DNA from: Ophiothrix spiculata
Taxonomy: Eukaryota > Echinodermata > Ophiuroidea > Amphilepidida > Ophiotrichidae
NCBI GenBank assembly: GCA_000969725.1
Contig: JXSR01S027920.1
Length of the DNA: 41,666 nucleotides
Direction: 5' to 3' (one strand)
Notes under the pieces: generated by a model
The model's database searches: none
Told to the model about the DNA's origin: nothing
Seen by the model: only the letters and a program-made list of their open reading frames with translations
Shown here: in pieces, positions 10,425-21,308 of the stretch
Layout: each line of letters opens with the position of its first letter
How positions within the stretch are numbered: the stretch's first letter is position 1
Position numbers and translations under genes: made by a program

Positions 10425-10662
10425 TTTGGTACATATAGTTTGGTATATCTGGTTTGGTATATCGTGTTTGGTACATCTAGTTTGGTACATCGATGCTGCT
10501 ACATCTAGTTTGGTACATCTAGTTTGGTATATCTAGGTTGGTACATCTAGTTTTGTACATCTGGTTTGGTACATCAAGGTTGGTAAAATGTAGTAGGGTA
10601 CATCTAGTTTGGTGCATCTTGGTTGGTACATAGTTTGGTTCATCCAGTTTGGTCATAGATTT
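10425..10662. repeat. 14-bp satellite array, segment 3
   Basis: Resumes directly after the Tc1/mariner element. The part from about 10483 mirrors 8843-9041 unit by unit (both contain the odd sequences TTGGTAAAAT and GGTGCATCT), showing that satellite plus embedded TIR element were duplicated as a block. Confidence 0.85.
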
Positions 10663-10950
10663 ACAGGGGAGATACCGGACTTTGTATACCTGCCCATGTA
10701 ATAGCATCCTCAACCATCGGGGGTATTTGGGTTTACTTGGATCTCTTCAAATTCAACCCCAGGTGCTGAAATTCGGTTGCGTGTTGAGATAAACCGTGCA
10801 ACTTAATTCTTTGCGCGAATGATACGCCAACCTGCACGTAAGGGGTGTGTGCGAGATTTCGATAATCACGCATTATGCAAGGATGCGATGCATCATAGGC
10901 AAAACCCGAATACCCCCAATTTTATGGCGGCGAGTCTTGTACCTCCCCGT
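10663..10950. mobile_element. TIR element inserted in the satellite, copy 2
   Basis: Near-identical to 9042-9313, with the same ends. It has about 17 extra bases around CAACTTAATTCTTTGCG at 10798-10814, where copy 1 runs straight from CCGTGC into GAATGATACG. Copy 1 probably lost them, or copy 2 gained them, at a short GCG repeat. Confidence 0.65.
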
Positions 10951-10959
10951 AAACATATC

Positions 10960-11345
10960 AGTTGGTACGTCTAGTTTGGTACTTCTCGTTTGGTACATCT
11001 AGTTTGGTACATTTAGGTTGGAACATCTAGTTTGGTACATCTAGTTTGGTACGTCTAGCTTGGTATATCTAGCTTGGTACGTCTAGCTTGGTACGTCTAG
11101 CTTGGTACGTCTAGTTTGGTACGTCTAGTTTGGTACGTCTAGCTTGGTACGTCTAGCTTGGTACGTCTAGCTAGTACATCTAGCTTGGTACATCTAGCTT
11201 GGTATATCAAGCTTTATACGTCTAGTTGATACGTCTAATTTGGTACATCTAGCTTGGTACATCTAGTATGGTACATTTAGGTTGGTACACATAGCATGGT
11301 ATATCTAGTTTGGTTTGTCTAGTTTGGTACATTTAGTTTGGTAAA
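10960..11345. repeat. 14-bp satellite array, segment 4
   Basis: Contains a locally homogenised subtype, GGTACGTCTAGCTT, at about 11050-11170, unlike the ACATCTAGTTT type elsewhere. This suggests recent local expansion of one variant. Confidence 0.85.
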
Positions 11346-12461
11346 TTATTCTGAAATTTCAGTTATAGACAATAAACAGGTCTGTTTTAAAATTCACATT
11401 ATTGTACAGGGTGTGTCAAAGTATAGTTGACTACTGAACATTCATGATTTTTTATCCAAAAAATCAGAATCAGTTGAAAGGATAACAGTTTAAAAACGTT
11501 TTATTTTATGCTAGTTCTTATCTGAATAAAATTAAAGAAACTGATCATTCTCAGGAGTAATGTCTTTGTTACTAAAAATTTTTTTACCCCAAATGATTTT
11601 AAACATCCCCACCACTAATTATGATAAAACTTACCACGCATGGAAATGAAGTCCTTCATTTTGATCACTATTGTTTGTCATCTTCATTTCGTTTAGTTCT
11701 TCTGCGTTATGTTATTATAACGATTATGGCACTTCGGTATTGATAGCATGTAGATATCAAAATACGTACACTCTTCATGAGCTCATTTGCATTGAATGAT
11801 GCTGACACTGTAGTTAAAAATTGCAGTACATTGCAGTATTTCGGATCAGTTTATGGACCAGACGATTATGGTCAGTCACGTGTCTTTTTCCACTTGTAAA
11901 TCAGAATAATGAGATGTTGTCTTGCAAATGCAGGCCTACGTATGCGTCAAGTTCACGTATCCTGATGAAATCATTTGAAAACCAACCACCGGCACCTGCA
12001 AAATGAAACGGAAGACCTATTCACTTTCTTGTAAAGAATTTTATGAAGATGAGTCATACTTAATTTGAAAAAAAAAACTGATACAAGAAAGCTTATCTAA
12101 ATCTTCATTTTAATGTAACTGGGTATTCTGACCGGATAACCACACGCGTTACCGAAAGGGCGAGACATGGAAAGGTCTCGAAACTTGCAATATAGGGTTT
12201 CAAAATTAATATAGGGCATCAAACTAAGAACTGTTGAATTAATGACAAAGGTACCTTAAATTGTCATTAACATTGCTTCAAATACTCAGAAACATTTCTT
12301 TCAAGCGTTCAAATAAGTTACAATAAAATGAGAATTCTTGTAATAATTATTTCGTCACATTTGCGGATAATACGTATAAAACGTGCAGGCTGCACCTATT
12401 CATTTGAACATGTATGGTCCCGGATAGTCTATCCATACGAACAGACGTGGTAGATTTATGG
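11346..12461. other. Mostly non-coding stretch with one possible exon
   Basis: ACAGGGTGTGTCAAAG at 11407 resembles the tips of some mariner-type elements, but I found no inverted partner nearby. The only coding candidate is the minus-strand first-exon-like piece listed separately. The rest is AT-rich and unremarkable. Confidence 0.5.
11635..11687 (-). CDS. Possible first coding exon (doubtful)
   Basis: On the minus strand an ATG at 11687 (context ACGAAATGA) opens a frame MKMTNNSDQNEGLHFHA that runs 17 codons plus two bases into a strong donor, G|GTAAGTTTT, at 11634. Hydrophilic, Asn-rich starts of this kind are common in extracellular N-termini, but the piece is too short to assign. No matching downstream exon was found; the sequence below 11350 is satellite. 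Confidence 0.2.
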
Positions 12462-13091
12462 TAGGATTGCACTGATAAGCCGATATATCGGGACCGATAT
12501 ATCGGGACCGATATTTGCCTTATCGGTTCTGAATCGGTATCTGTAAAAACACCGAATTACCGAAAATATCAACCGACAATTAGTTTAAGTAAACGACTAG
12601 ATAATCTAAGCATATTATGCAGAAAAAACAAGAGAAAAACCTGATGTGGTGTTATTAATAGCTGGGATAAACACTTTTAGTACCTGTATGTTATTCATAA
12701 TCAAATGACATACTATAGCGCATTCGCGTATGTCAAAGATACCCTATAATAGCTGCACTCGCAAGCGCTAACTATACAAACTATATATATTGTAAATGCA
12801 AATGTGTCAGAAATAGAAATAAAGTACAAGGAATACAAACCAAAGTTAGATTTAGAATGTAAAAACTCGCATTTTATTGCAATTATTTACACCATCACAA
12901 ACAGTATTTCAATTAACTGTTCATAAAATCATTGTTTTAAGTAAAATGCATTGATGTGTTAGTGCATGGTTCGTTTTCAAGACCATTTACAACGTGAAAT
13001 AATTATCGGTATCGGTTAGGTATCGGCCGATACTTTCATTATATAATCGGTTATCGGTATCGGTTATAAAAGGCTTATCGGTGCATCCCTA
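12462..13091. mobile_element. hAT-like MITE
   Basis: The right end reads, in reverse complement, TAGGGATGCACCGATAAGCC; the left end reads TAGGATTGCACTGATAAGCC. Sub-terminal sequence is full of ATCGGTATCGG and CCGATA words in both orientations. The tip GGGATGCACCGAT is typical of hAT elements. No transposase lies within (630 bp), so it is non-autonomous. I could not find an unambiguous 8-bp target duplication. Confidence 0.8.
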
Positions 13092-14871
13092 ACTCACATA
13101 GGGCATCATTTTACCCATTTTGGCTAATTTTTGGTCTCACATAGGGTCGCCTTCAGAAACTGCACAAATATCAGATCATCATATCTCAGATAAGGAGTTT
13201 TCAACGATAGTTTATACTATGTGAATAAAAAATGAAATCAACCAACTAGATTTTGATTTAAATGTGCTCACTAAGCTGAACAAAAAAATTGTTCACGTAT
13301 TTGAAATTTAACGCTTATTTACCAACCTATCTATGCTGAAAAACTTATCTATGCTGAACAACTTAAGGTAGAGAATAATGTAGATATGATAAGTTTAATA
13401 AATCTCATCATTTCTTGCCATTTAATTGTTTGGTTCTATATTACAGGATAGGGTTTCATCTTTCCATTGATACTAAGTTCATAAATACCAGCCAAGTCGT
13501 TACGCAATTATGTCGTCAAAGTACTTCCTGACCGACATTTTCGATTTTTGGCAAAAATGATTACTTTTTAAAAACCTGTATTATAAAAGTTCGAAATGTC
13601 GGATTTTCATCATGTGTTTACGCAACCATCCATACGAACTTAATGAATGAAGAGAAAAAGAGCATACTCACATGTATTAAAATAGTGGAGAGTAGAGTTC
13701 CTTGCGGCCTCCATGTCCAGTCGCCATCTTGTACCTACATCTAGGTGGGTCCCATTGACGTATTTTGGAGCGAAGCATCTTTTGATTCAGTTTGGTACCA
13801 ACGTTTTCTATTCAAAAGTTTTCCATATCAGATGTACGAAGTATTCTCAATAAATCATACCACAGGGGGTCACCACTCCCCCATTAGGCCTAAACCCTTA
13901 CACCTAACCTAAACAAATTCTATACTAAGCTAATTTGTGTGGCAAAATTATTTGCTCCCTAGCGGAGCGTGACACGAATTACTTTCAAATCTCTTCGTCA
14001 TCTTCTATGGAAAACTTGGCACATAATACTAATACTCATAACTGCTAATACTATAGTTATGTCGATATTGTTATTCAGATCGCCACGAAAGTGCTATTGC
14101 GTTTCAATGATATGCACCAACTATACGCAAAGAAGCATTATGTACCGTCTAATTTTAACGAAAAAAATGTCCTGAATTACCAGAAACAAGTGTTCTTTTC
14201 TCTCACATTTGCCCCAAAACATTCACATTCACACAACATGCTCACATCAATTTTATTTGTTTAAATTTAAAGATCCCCAAAGAAGGATGAGCTAAGACGA
14301 CATAGTATCCCCACCGTACAATGTATGGAGGGATAAGCAAAAAAAAAAAAAAAGAAACAGCACAAGAAACTCTCAAAACACGCTATCACTCCGCATAGAA
14401 CACTTGTCATAGCATACCTTGTCTGTTGAAAAAAAGTACCTTAATGACACCATGTAAAGGCAGCGCAAAATCAAGTCATAAGGTAGCTTAGTATTAACTA
14501 CAAATATTTTTTATTCCGTTAATCATTTAATTTAAAAAAACCCGTGAAGGTAAGATTGGCACTTTTATTAGGGTTTAGCTGTCTTTAATCATTATAACTT
14601 CGAAATATGCTCATATGCCTCTATCAGGATTCTAGACCATTGGAAGAATAAATAAATGTACTTGGAAATCACGTGAGCTATATTATATAGGTCAAAATCG
14701 CAAAGTTTTAAGAAAACGATAGAAATTCAGTTTCATCTATAAATCTGAAGAAGGTGATCAGACGATAACAGCCAAATATGATTCTCAAGTTTTGATAATG
14801 GTCGACAAAGTATGATACGCTGGTTTAATGATGCTTCGCCCCATACTTACCATCCGATTCTTCACTGTCCA
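13092..14871. other. Long non-coding stretch
   Basis: AT-rich with an A-run at 14339-14354 and no convincing exon, RNA gene or inverted repeat. A 68-codon plus-strand frame at 13969-14175 has chance-like composition. The phrase CACATAGGG repeats at 13096 and 13138, a minor direct repeat. Confidence 0.5.
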
Positions 14872-15137
14872 TTAAGGAGCATGGTCCGATATTTCAAAAT
14901 ACGGCTTTCAGTATCATTTCAAAGATTACTAAAAAAGAAGTTTCAATTTCTCATTTGAGATTTATCAGGCTAACTATCTAACTTTATAGGCAATTGTGTA
15001 AATTTTAAAGCTGCCTATATTTAGCTGTGTATGACCAAAAAAAAAGACGCATTTTTACTTTAAAACTTTGAAATTTGTTGGTACCAAAATGTTAAAATGT
15101 TTGAAAAGATGCAAGCAATCGGACCATACTCCTTTAA
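14872..15137. mobile_element. MITE with GGAGYATGGTCCGAT ends
   Basis: The left end TTAAGGAGCATGGTCCGAT at 14872 is matched in reverse complement at the right end (TTAAAGGAGTATGGTCCGAT, ending 15137). Both lie at TTAA, which is compatible with a piggyBac-type TTAA target, or with a TA target if the outer A bases belong to the element. About 266 bp, no coding sequence. Confidence 0.75.
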
Positions 15138-15750
15138 TACAACAAAATAAACAATGTTAGGGGTGCAGCCAGATTAACATGAGAAGATGTTTACTTTTAC
15201 TTTTTAGAAGGGGTTACGGTTGTCGGTTGTTTATTTGTGTATTAATTCGTATATTTGTTTTTAAATTTCAATGTTGTTGTGCGACTCGTCACACTTGTAA
15301 GATATGTAAGGCAAAAAAAAGAAAGAAACCTCTGTCTCAGCTTCCTTAGGCCCAAAACCCTAAGAGCTACGCGGGTTTTTTTAGACAAAAAAGTTATGCG
15401 CTACGCGGAAATCTTTATTATTCATTTTTTTAGTCACACTATATTTTCCGGACGCTTAGCGGCCCAACTTTTCTCCCTTTTTTATTTCTTGATATAAGAA
15501 AAAAATAAAAAAGCAAAAAATCTCCTGAAAACCTGAAAAAACCTGAAAGAAAAAGAAAAAAATGCGGTAAAATTCTAATTTTTAACCCTATATGCGCGCG
15601 AGAAGCTGATACAGAGTTTTTTTTTTCTTTTGTCTAATGATGTGCAAGTATTATGACAGACTCATTTAATTAAATGATTAGTTCCAAGTTTTGAGTTCAA
15701 GATATGTAGTTCAACAGTTACTATAACCATGAATTTACAGAGGGTTCAAG
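15138..15750. other. Non-coding stretch, T-rich
   Basis: A short plus-strand frame at 15255-15497 includes two loose copies of a GCTACGCGG phrase (15366 and 15400) but no recognisable protein. There are several A/T runs. Confidence 0.45.
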
Positions 15751-16192
15751 CTAAATTCCCGGGGCCGCTCTGGTTGACAATTGATGCTCGTGCTCGTCAT
15801 AACAATGGCGTTAACCGATCTGATTTTGAATCATAGGCGTTGGAAAAATGAGTAGTTTTCAGCACAATTTACGCCATGTAGGGCTGTAAATTTAAGCCAC
15901 CTCCGCCGCTAATATTAAGAGTCGCTTTCATTTTATGTTGCTCAGCTGAGTATCGTGCTGTACATGTTTTTCAAAAAAACGGCCAAAAACAAGAGAAAAC
16001 AAGTATTGACTTAATATAACTGAACAAAAAACTTTAAACATATACCTAGATTTTATCATTTGGGGTGCATTTAAGCCATCTAGGCCATTTAGGGTCGCAA
16101 TTTGCTGTCAAGAATAACGACCTGCACTCAAGACTCAAGTGTTGTGACGAGCACGAGTACCCCTTTGATATGCGAGCGATCCCCTGGAACTA
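15751..16192. mobile_element. Probable TIR element with imperfect ~60-bp ends
   Basis: The left part contains TTCCCGGGGCCGCTC then CTCGTGCTCGTCATAACA. The right part, in reverse complement, contains TTCCAGGGGATCGCTC then CTCGTGCTCGTCACAACA at the same spacing. The match is interrupted, so this is an old copy. The interior is non-coding, with two GTGGCTTAAA-like phrases. Confidence 0.6.
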
Positions 16193-17002
16193 AGGCCAAA
16201 TAAAAATAAAAACATGTTTCTCGTCCGGGGTTTTGAAACAAAGGAGGAAGAGGTACTTTTTATTTTTTATTTTTTATTTCAATGCCAATGTAAAATCGCC
16301 CATTAATGGCCCATTTTCACCCAACGTATCGATACCAGATGTTTTATTGGAAGAGGAGGAGGCCCTTTTTATTTTTGAGTTTTGGACATACTGGAGGTTG
16401 ATTTAAACAAAAAAAGCTTTAAAATGCTTATTGAACAGAAGTAAATCTATTGCACAGACTAAAACTTTTTACAAATTAAGTTATGCATGAAATACAAAAA
16501 ATAAAAATAATTTTTCAAAATCCTTTAAAAACGATGCCGGAGGGGACGAGAAACATATTTATTTTTTTACTCGGCCTAAATTGTGCAAGTAGTAATTATA
16601 GAAGGGAGAGCTTACTAGCAGGTCACCTTCTGCGTCTTCAGCTAAAATCATACATGCACATGTACATGTATCCTTTCTATCCTAGCTGACGTTTTAGTTG
16701 TAGGCCTACCTAACATCTTTATATCATTTTAATAACACACATTTATGGAAACACAGTATCAAGGTTATAAACCCATTATAGGAGGTCTTGTCGGTAGACA
16801 AAACCAAGTATAAGGCAGCCAAGTGATTTTCCTTACCTGAAAAAAGGTTTTTTATACAACATTGACCATTGTACATCTATCTTTTTACATACAAATTTCA
16901 CCCACATGGCATATGCAAGCTATAACCCTGTACCGTGTTTCATGGCTACACCCCTGATTTGTCTCACTCACCCAACTTCAATTTAAACTGTAATCGTGGT
17001 AA
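16193..17002. other. Non-coding stretch with A/T-rich simple sequence
   Basis: TTTTTATTTTTTATTTTTTA occurs at about 16256-16280. A phrase AAGAGG..CTTTTTATTTTT occurs twice (16245 and 16350). The plus-strand frame at 16483-16689 looks like chance. Confidence 0.45.
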
Positions 17003-17269
17003 TTAAAACAAATTCCATCCATTCTGATCAACATCCGTTGGATTTCCACCAGAGATTCCTCTATCCTTTCTTCGAATGTATTTGAAATGTATAACAGCTC
17101 CTGCAAGTAAAAATATATAGCAAAAACGTGATGTTATAGGGACGTGAGCAACGATTGCATGTGTATTAACATTTACATTGGATATATTCGACAATGTTCG
17201 ATGGATGTATATATTACCGTTACTATTTTTGTCACAGCTTAAACCGATTTTCAGAAAGTTTGTCAACAT
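17003..17269 (-). CDS. Possible terminal exon pair of an unknown gene (low confidence)
   Basis: On the minus strand an acceptor-like site, TATATTTTTACTTGCAG|GA, lies at 17101-17117. The frame beyond it reads AVIHFKYIRRKDRGISGG, then NPTDVDQNGWNLF and a TAA at 17003-17005. A possible upstream exon (17218-17269, ATG at 17269) ends at a donor ACG|GTAATA. Removing the 117-bp intron keeps the frame (G|GA joins to Gly), giving a 49-residue product. Alternatively the 98-bp piece is the last exon of a larger gene whose other exons lie to the right; a basic segment after a hydrophobic start would suit a cytoplasmic tail. No family recognised and no polyadenylation signal seen close by. Confidence 0.3.
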   Translation of the reverse strand: MLTNFLKIGLSCDKNSNGNIYIHRTLSNISNVNVNTHAIVAHVPITSRFCYIFLLAGAVIHFKYIRRKDRGISGGNPTDVDQNGWNLF

Positions 17270-17840
17270 GGTGAAGGTCGTATTTGTTAGTAGTATAGAC
17301 AGTAAGATGAAAGGTCGCGAGATTTCCCTTTCCCCTATACGATATTATGCAGTGACATTTTGAATCGACCGTGCATTTCATGTTTAACATGAATATTAAT
17401 GAGTCAAAAAATGTTTATAAGCCCTATAAAAACGAAAATATTGATCTGGAAAACAAAATATGTTGTATTAGATAAATATTGTGTAAATATGATGCAACTA
17501 AATTTTTCGAAATATGTGTGACATTTCATGCAATTTTACTGGCAAGTTATTTCACGCGATAAACCTTCAAAATAGGCCGGTGTTTTTCTCTAAAAATATC
17601 AGTCCAATGTAAAATATATATTTATGCCGATACGTTTATAGCAAAATTTAGATTTTTTTCTTGAAGTCCTGTGAAAATCTTGTTATAAAATGTGAGAAAA
17701 CAAAATTCATGTAAGGGTTGCTTTTGTTTACCGTTCTGACACATAAAGAAACAAAAAATTCTTATCATTGCGCATGCGTAACCAGTTATGTTAAATATAA
17801 AAGAATATATTTTTAAATACCCATTAGTAACTCATTCAGC
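17270..17840. other. Non-coding stretch
   Basis: Very AT-rich, no recognised element. Confidence 0.5.
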
Positions 17841-17900
17841 TAGCTAGTCTAGTGGTTGGCACATTGGACTTTTAATCTGAAAAACCGTGGGAGTCATTTT
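17841..17900 (+). repeat. tRNA-Lys-like SINE head or tRNA pseudogene
   Basis: TAGTCTAGTGGTTGGCAC (from 17846) resembles an A box. GGACTTTTAATCTGAA (17866-17881) has the anticodon loop CTTTTAA of tRNA-Lys(UUU) with pairing GGA/TCT-type flanks. The T-arm is broken: CCGTGGGAGTCA lacks the expected TTC of the B box. A T-rich tract and ATTATTATT follow. Best read as a decayed tRNA-derived retroposon, not a working tRNA. Confidence 0.55.
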
Positions 17901-18417
17901 CATTTTTTTTTTATTCAATTATTATTATTCATATTTTCTTCAATTATAACTGTCACGAATGACATTCTCGAATTTTTGAAATCATTTATATAAGAGAACC
18001 AAAAGGTTACTTTAAGGTCATTAACAGGGTCGCTACGGTTAGACTGTAGAGCGTCAATACGATTGACCCAACAATGTTCGTGCAAACATACAATGCTACA
18101 AAAGTTAGCTATTGAAACCCACATTAATACACTGTTTTCTTAATTATCAAAACGTTAAACCAACCTTCTTAAAGTGTGTCAGGTTTATAATAATAACAAC
18201 GCCAAAGTATCCTGTTATCTTTACAAACGTCTCATTTTCCAGATTACGTTACGTCACGTATATAATGCGCCATTTCATTATATTTACTGTGTTTTGAAAG
18301 TTTAATTTGATTAGCACCTCAAATTTGCGTTTATAATTTAACTAGCTGTAAACTTACTCGCCTCAAATACCAAAAATGTTCATAAATACAATCCTCTATT
18401 TAATTATAAGTTTGGTA
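17901..18417. other. Non-coding stretch
   Basis: Minus-strand frame 17915-18124 contains a mildly coding-like piece (HCWVNRIDALQSNRSDP), but the splice signals around it are poor and it is not called. Confidence 0.4.
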
Positions 18418-18539
18418 AGGGACCGCTTCAAAACTCAATTGGCGGTTGCCTGCTAGTTCTGGTCGGTTCAAACGGAACAAACAAAAATCAACCGCCTAAA
18501 ACCGGCAGACATTCGCTGGATGAGTTTTGAAGCGCCTCC
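18418..18539. mobile_element. Short MITE with TA target duplication
   Basis: The left end AGGGACCGCTTCAAAACTCA and the right end, in reverse complement GGAGGCGCTTCAAAACTCA, form about 20-bp inverted repeats, flanked by TA at 18416-18417 and 18540-18541. The inner parts (GGCGGTTG and CAACCGCC) also pair. 122 bp, consistent with a mariner-type MITE. Confidence 0.7.
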
Positions 18540-19639
18540 TAAATCTATGGTTAAGACAAATTTGCAACACAAGGTTTTGGCAGGAATCAACAATTGATTT
18601 TGACGAACTCACTTTTTCCTACTTTTTTGACATTACTTTTGGAAGACTATCAACAGCTAATTTCAGCCAATAAACACTGACTGTGTTCACCGCTGTTTGA
18701 GGGGTTCTTTTTTTTTTAATATATAAATGTACTCTTAATTGTGTTAAGATTAGTTCTGGAATAAGGTGTTGGACTGTCAAATCAGTTTCCATATTTTAGA
18801 TTAAAATGCATCATTTTCAGCCCATAATTTAAAATTTCATTATTGGCGGCGCTATTTATTTTTTGAAATTAATTATATGAATATTTCATAAGAAAATATT
18901 TAGTATGAATCTTACATGCATAAAAGTTATTTTTGATCTCTTTGCCTTATCCAAGTTTCAAACGTCTAAGCTAAGGCCCGTAAATAAAATCAGGAAAGTT
19001 GTTTTTATATAAATAGCGCCACCAATAATGTGAATTTGGCTGTAAATAAACACTGTTTAATAGTGATCAAACAATGGTGTGTTGCAATTTTGTGTATGTA
19101 CCCGATGGATGTTCATAGATTGACTAGATAGCCTATACTCGTTGAATATGAGTGTTCACTTTTATCAAAACAAACGACTTACTTGACATACTGTAGGCCT
19201 GCTTCTTTAATTATATAAAAGCAACTTCCACTATCATATACATTCTTTAGTCGTTATTTAACACTCCTTTTTCAGCACTGGTCAGGAAGTAGTGAAATGT
19301 AGCAAAATGATCTGTTGATATAATATACTGGATAGAAAACAAGGACAAAATACTGTAAATGAGGTGTTTTATAGAAAGTATGGACAAACTGGTGTTTAGG
19401 TAGCTAAACATGTTTACAACCTAATAAGCATATCCGAGTCTTCCTCAGATTTCAAATAACATTTGCTTATTGAAAACAATGTATTCAAAATCATTCTGCT
19501 GAAGAGTCTAATGTTTAGATTGTGATTAGATATTAAACATATTTAGAAAGTATGGACAAACTAGTATTTTGATTAGTGTTTGAAACCTAAGCATGTATTT
19601 CAAAATGGGATCATGTACACATAATGATGTAACTTTCAA
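18540..19639. other. Non-coding stretch with a direct repeat
   Basis: TAGAAAGTATGGACAAACT occurs at about 19372 and 19544, each followed by related sequence (GTGTTT..CTAA..CATGT), a small old direct duplication of period about 172 bp. Otherwise AT-rich. Confidence 0.5.
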
Positions 19640-19873
19640 TATATGTGATGACTCACCCCGAAAAGTGGGACTTTGCGACAGAACACTTTTCGATAAACTG
19701 GTGAAAATAGGCAGCAAAAAATAAGAATTTCCAGCAGATTTTCTGATGTAAGATTTGATTGCCCTGATCAATTTCAACAATTAGGGTGTCATTTTAAAGA
19801 TAGAAAATGATATAACAGATGAAGTGATAAAATCAAAATTGCTACCATCTTTCGGGGTGAGCCATCACATATA
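19640..19873. mobile_element. MITE with TATGTGATGRCTCACCCC ends
   Basis: TATATGTGATGACTCACCCC (19640) is answered at 19849-19873 by the reverse complement of TATATGTGATGGCTCACCCC, and the match continues into CGAAA. TA repeats at the tips fit a TA target. 234 bp. The minus-strand frame 19526-19780 overlaps its edge and is incidental. Confidence 0.8.
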
Positions 19874-19983
19874 ATGTATGATTTTAACAATCTTATCAAA
19901 TGAACTATTTTTTTTCTAAAACACATTTCTACTGAAAAAGTGTCAAATTAAGTATACAAGGAAATGTTTAAATTCAAAAATTT

Positions 19984-20060
19984 GTTTGAGTATAATATAA
20001 ACTACTTTGTAAATTTGGTATTATACCAAATTTACAAAGTAGTTTATATTATACTCAAAC
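19984..20060. repeat. Near-perfect 38-bp palindrome, 1-nt centre
   Basis: The left arm, 19984-20021 (GTTTGAGTATAATATAAACT then ACTTTGTAAATTTGGTAT), is exactly complemented by 20023-20060, with a single T between. The match extends a further six or seven bases outward with one mismatch. Such a structure would extrude as a cruciform or, if transcribed, form a tight hairpin. Confidence 0.9.
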
Positions 20061-20312
20061 AGATTTCTTCATTTGTTTTCTTTGATAGATATCTATTTTG
20101 GACAGGCCGTTTCTCATAAAAATACCAGTTGTCCTATATATGGTTACTTATAGAAAAAACAATAGTTTGCATAAACTATATCATACCATATAATTTGTTT
20201 TCTTAAATTCTTAGTGGTCGTTTTGATGACAGAATGGTAGGAAAGTAGGAATAGAGTAAAAATGACATTTACAACTAATTGCAACATTTTTGGTTTTCAC
20301 TAATTTTTCACG

Positions 20313-20955
20313 AAAAATCACACATTTTCAGGACATTTCGTCTTCAATCAGGCAAAACATTTCGTAAGGTGGTAAAATAACAAATTGAACATCTTTATCA
20401 ATATTTTCATTATATTTCTATTTATTCGATATCAAACATGACACACTTCAAGCATAAAGCCAATAACCTCTGTATCTAATGACCCATCAGGTTCCCCAAA
20501 AACAATCCACCCATACTTTTTGACACCTATTAATTCCACAATCAGTTGAAACCAGCTACTTTGCCATTTTCGTTTCTAAATAAACACGAATATAGGGATA
20601 ATAATAGCAAAATTTAAAATGTTGACCTATTTTTAAAAATTAAAAATTAAAAATCACATTTTTAGGTCATAAAGTCTCTAATTAGGCATAATGTTTTGCA
20701 AGGTGATAGAGTAACAAAATAAACAAATCACCCAGTGTTTATATTACAATTCCCTTAATTTGGTGTCAAATACGGCATACTTTATGCATAACTTAGGCAA
20801 ATGACCCCCTACTTTTAATGACCCCCCAAAAAAATAAGGTTCCCCTGCCCCTAGCCTTCCTTACTTTTTTCTGTAAATATTTACACCTATACCTACAATA
20901 ATCAGTTGAAATTAGCCTCTTTGCAATTTGTTTTGCCAAAATTAGGGTTATTTTT
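20313..20955. repeat. Diverged tandem duplication, period ~336-360 bp
   Basis: Copy 1 (20313-20590) and copy 2 (20649-20955) share, in order, AAAAATCACA, AGGCA/AGGCAAA, AAGGTGRTA, ATCAGTTGAAA and TTTGCMATTT. Many substitutions and small indels separate them. Non-coding. Confidence 0.65.
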
Positions 20956-21058
20956 GTGTCCCAGTCACATGTGACCCACCCATCAGTGACCTACCCCAAT
21001 TATGGCAAGCCACAGCAGACAAAATCCTTATGAGTTTTTAACCACCCTCACGAGGTCA
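20930..21058. repeat. Direct repeat flanking the minisatellite, left copy
   Basis: GTTTTGCCAAAATTAGGGTT, then a phrase ending GTGACCTACCCCAATTATGG and ACCACCCTCACGAGGTCAC. The same series recurs at 21309-21434, so the minisatellite lies between two copies of its flank. Confidence 0.75.
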
Positions 21059-21059
21059 C

Positions 21060-21295
21060 AGCAATACACCCTGGGTTTGCAGCAATACACCCTGGGTTTG
21101 CAGCAATACACCCTGGGTTTGCAGCAATACACCACGAGTATGCAGCAATACACCATGAGTTTGCAGCAATACACCACGAGTTTGCAGCAATAAACCACGA
21201 TTTCGCAGCAATACACCTCGAGTTTGCAGCAATATACCACGAGTTTACAGCAGTGCACCTCTAATTTGCAGAGATACACCACGAGTTTGCATGTA
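21060..21295. repeat. 21-bp minisatellite
   Basis: About eleven units of AGCAATACACC followed by NYGRGTTTGC. Variants CTGGG, ACGAG and ATGAG are arranged in blocks. The seven-codon period keeps both strands open (QQYT-rich on plus, CCKLVVY-rich on minus); neither looks like a real protein. Decayed units continue to about 21535. Confidence 0.9.
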
Positions 21296-21308
21296 TGAGT
21301 TTGTACAT

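Noticed and set aside
8585-11345. CRISPR-like regular repeats
   Set aside because: The 14-bp units abut without unique spacers, and the surroundings are eukaryotic transposons; this is satellite DNA.
11407-11422. Mariner end ACAGGGTGTGTCAAAG
   Set aside because: No inverted partner within about 1.5 kb; similar CACCCTGTAT phrases elsewhere are too short to pair with it.
17915-18124. Coding exon on the minus strand
   Set aside because: A short protein-like piece exists, but the splice signals are weak and the frame ends in low-complexity Asn codons.
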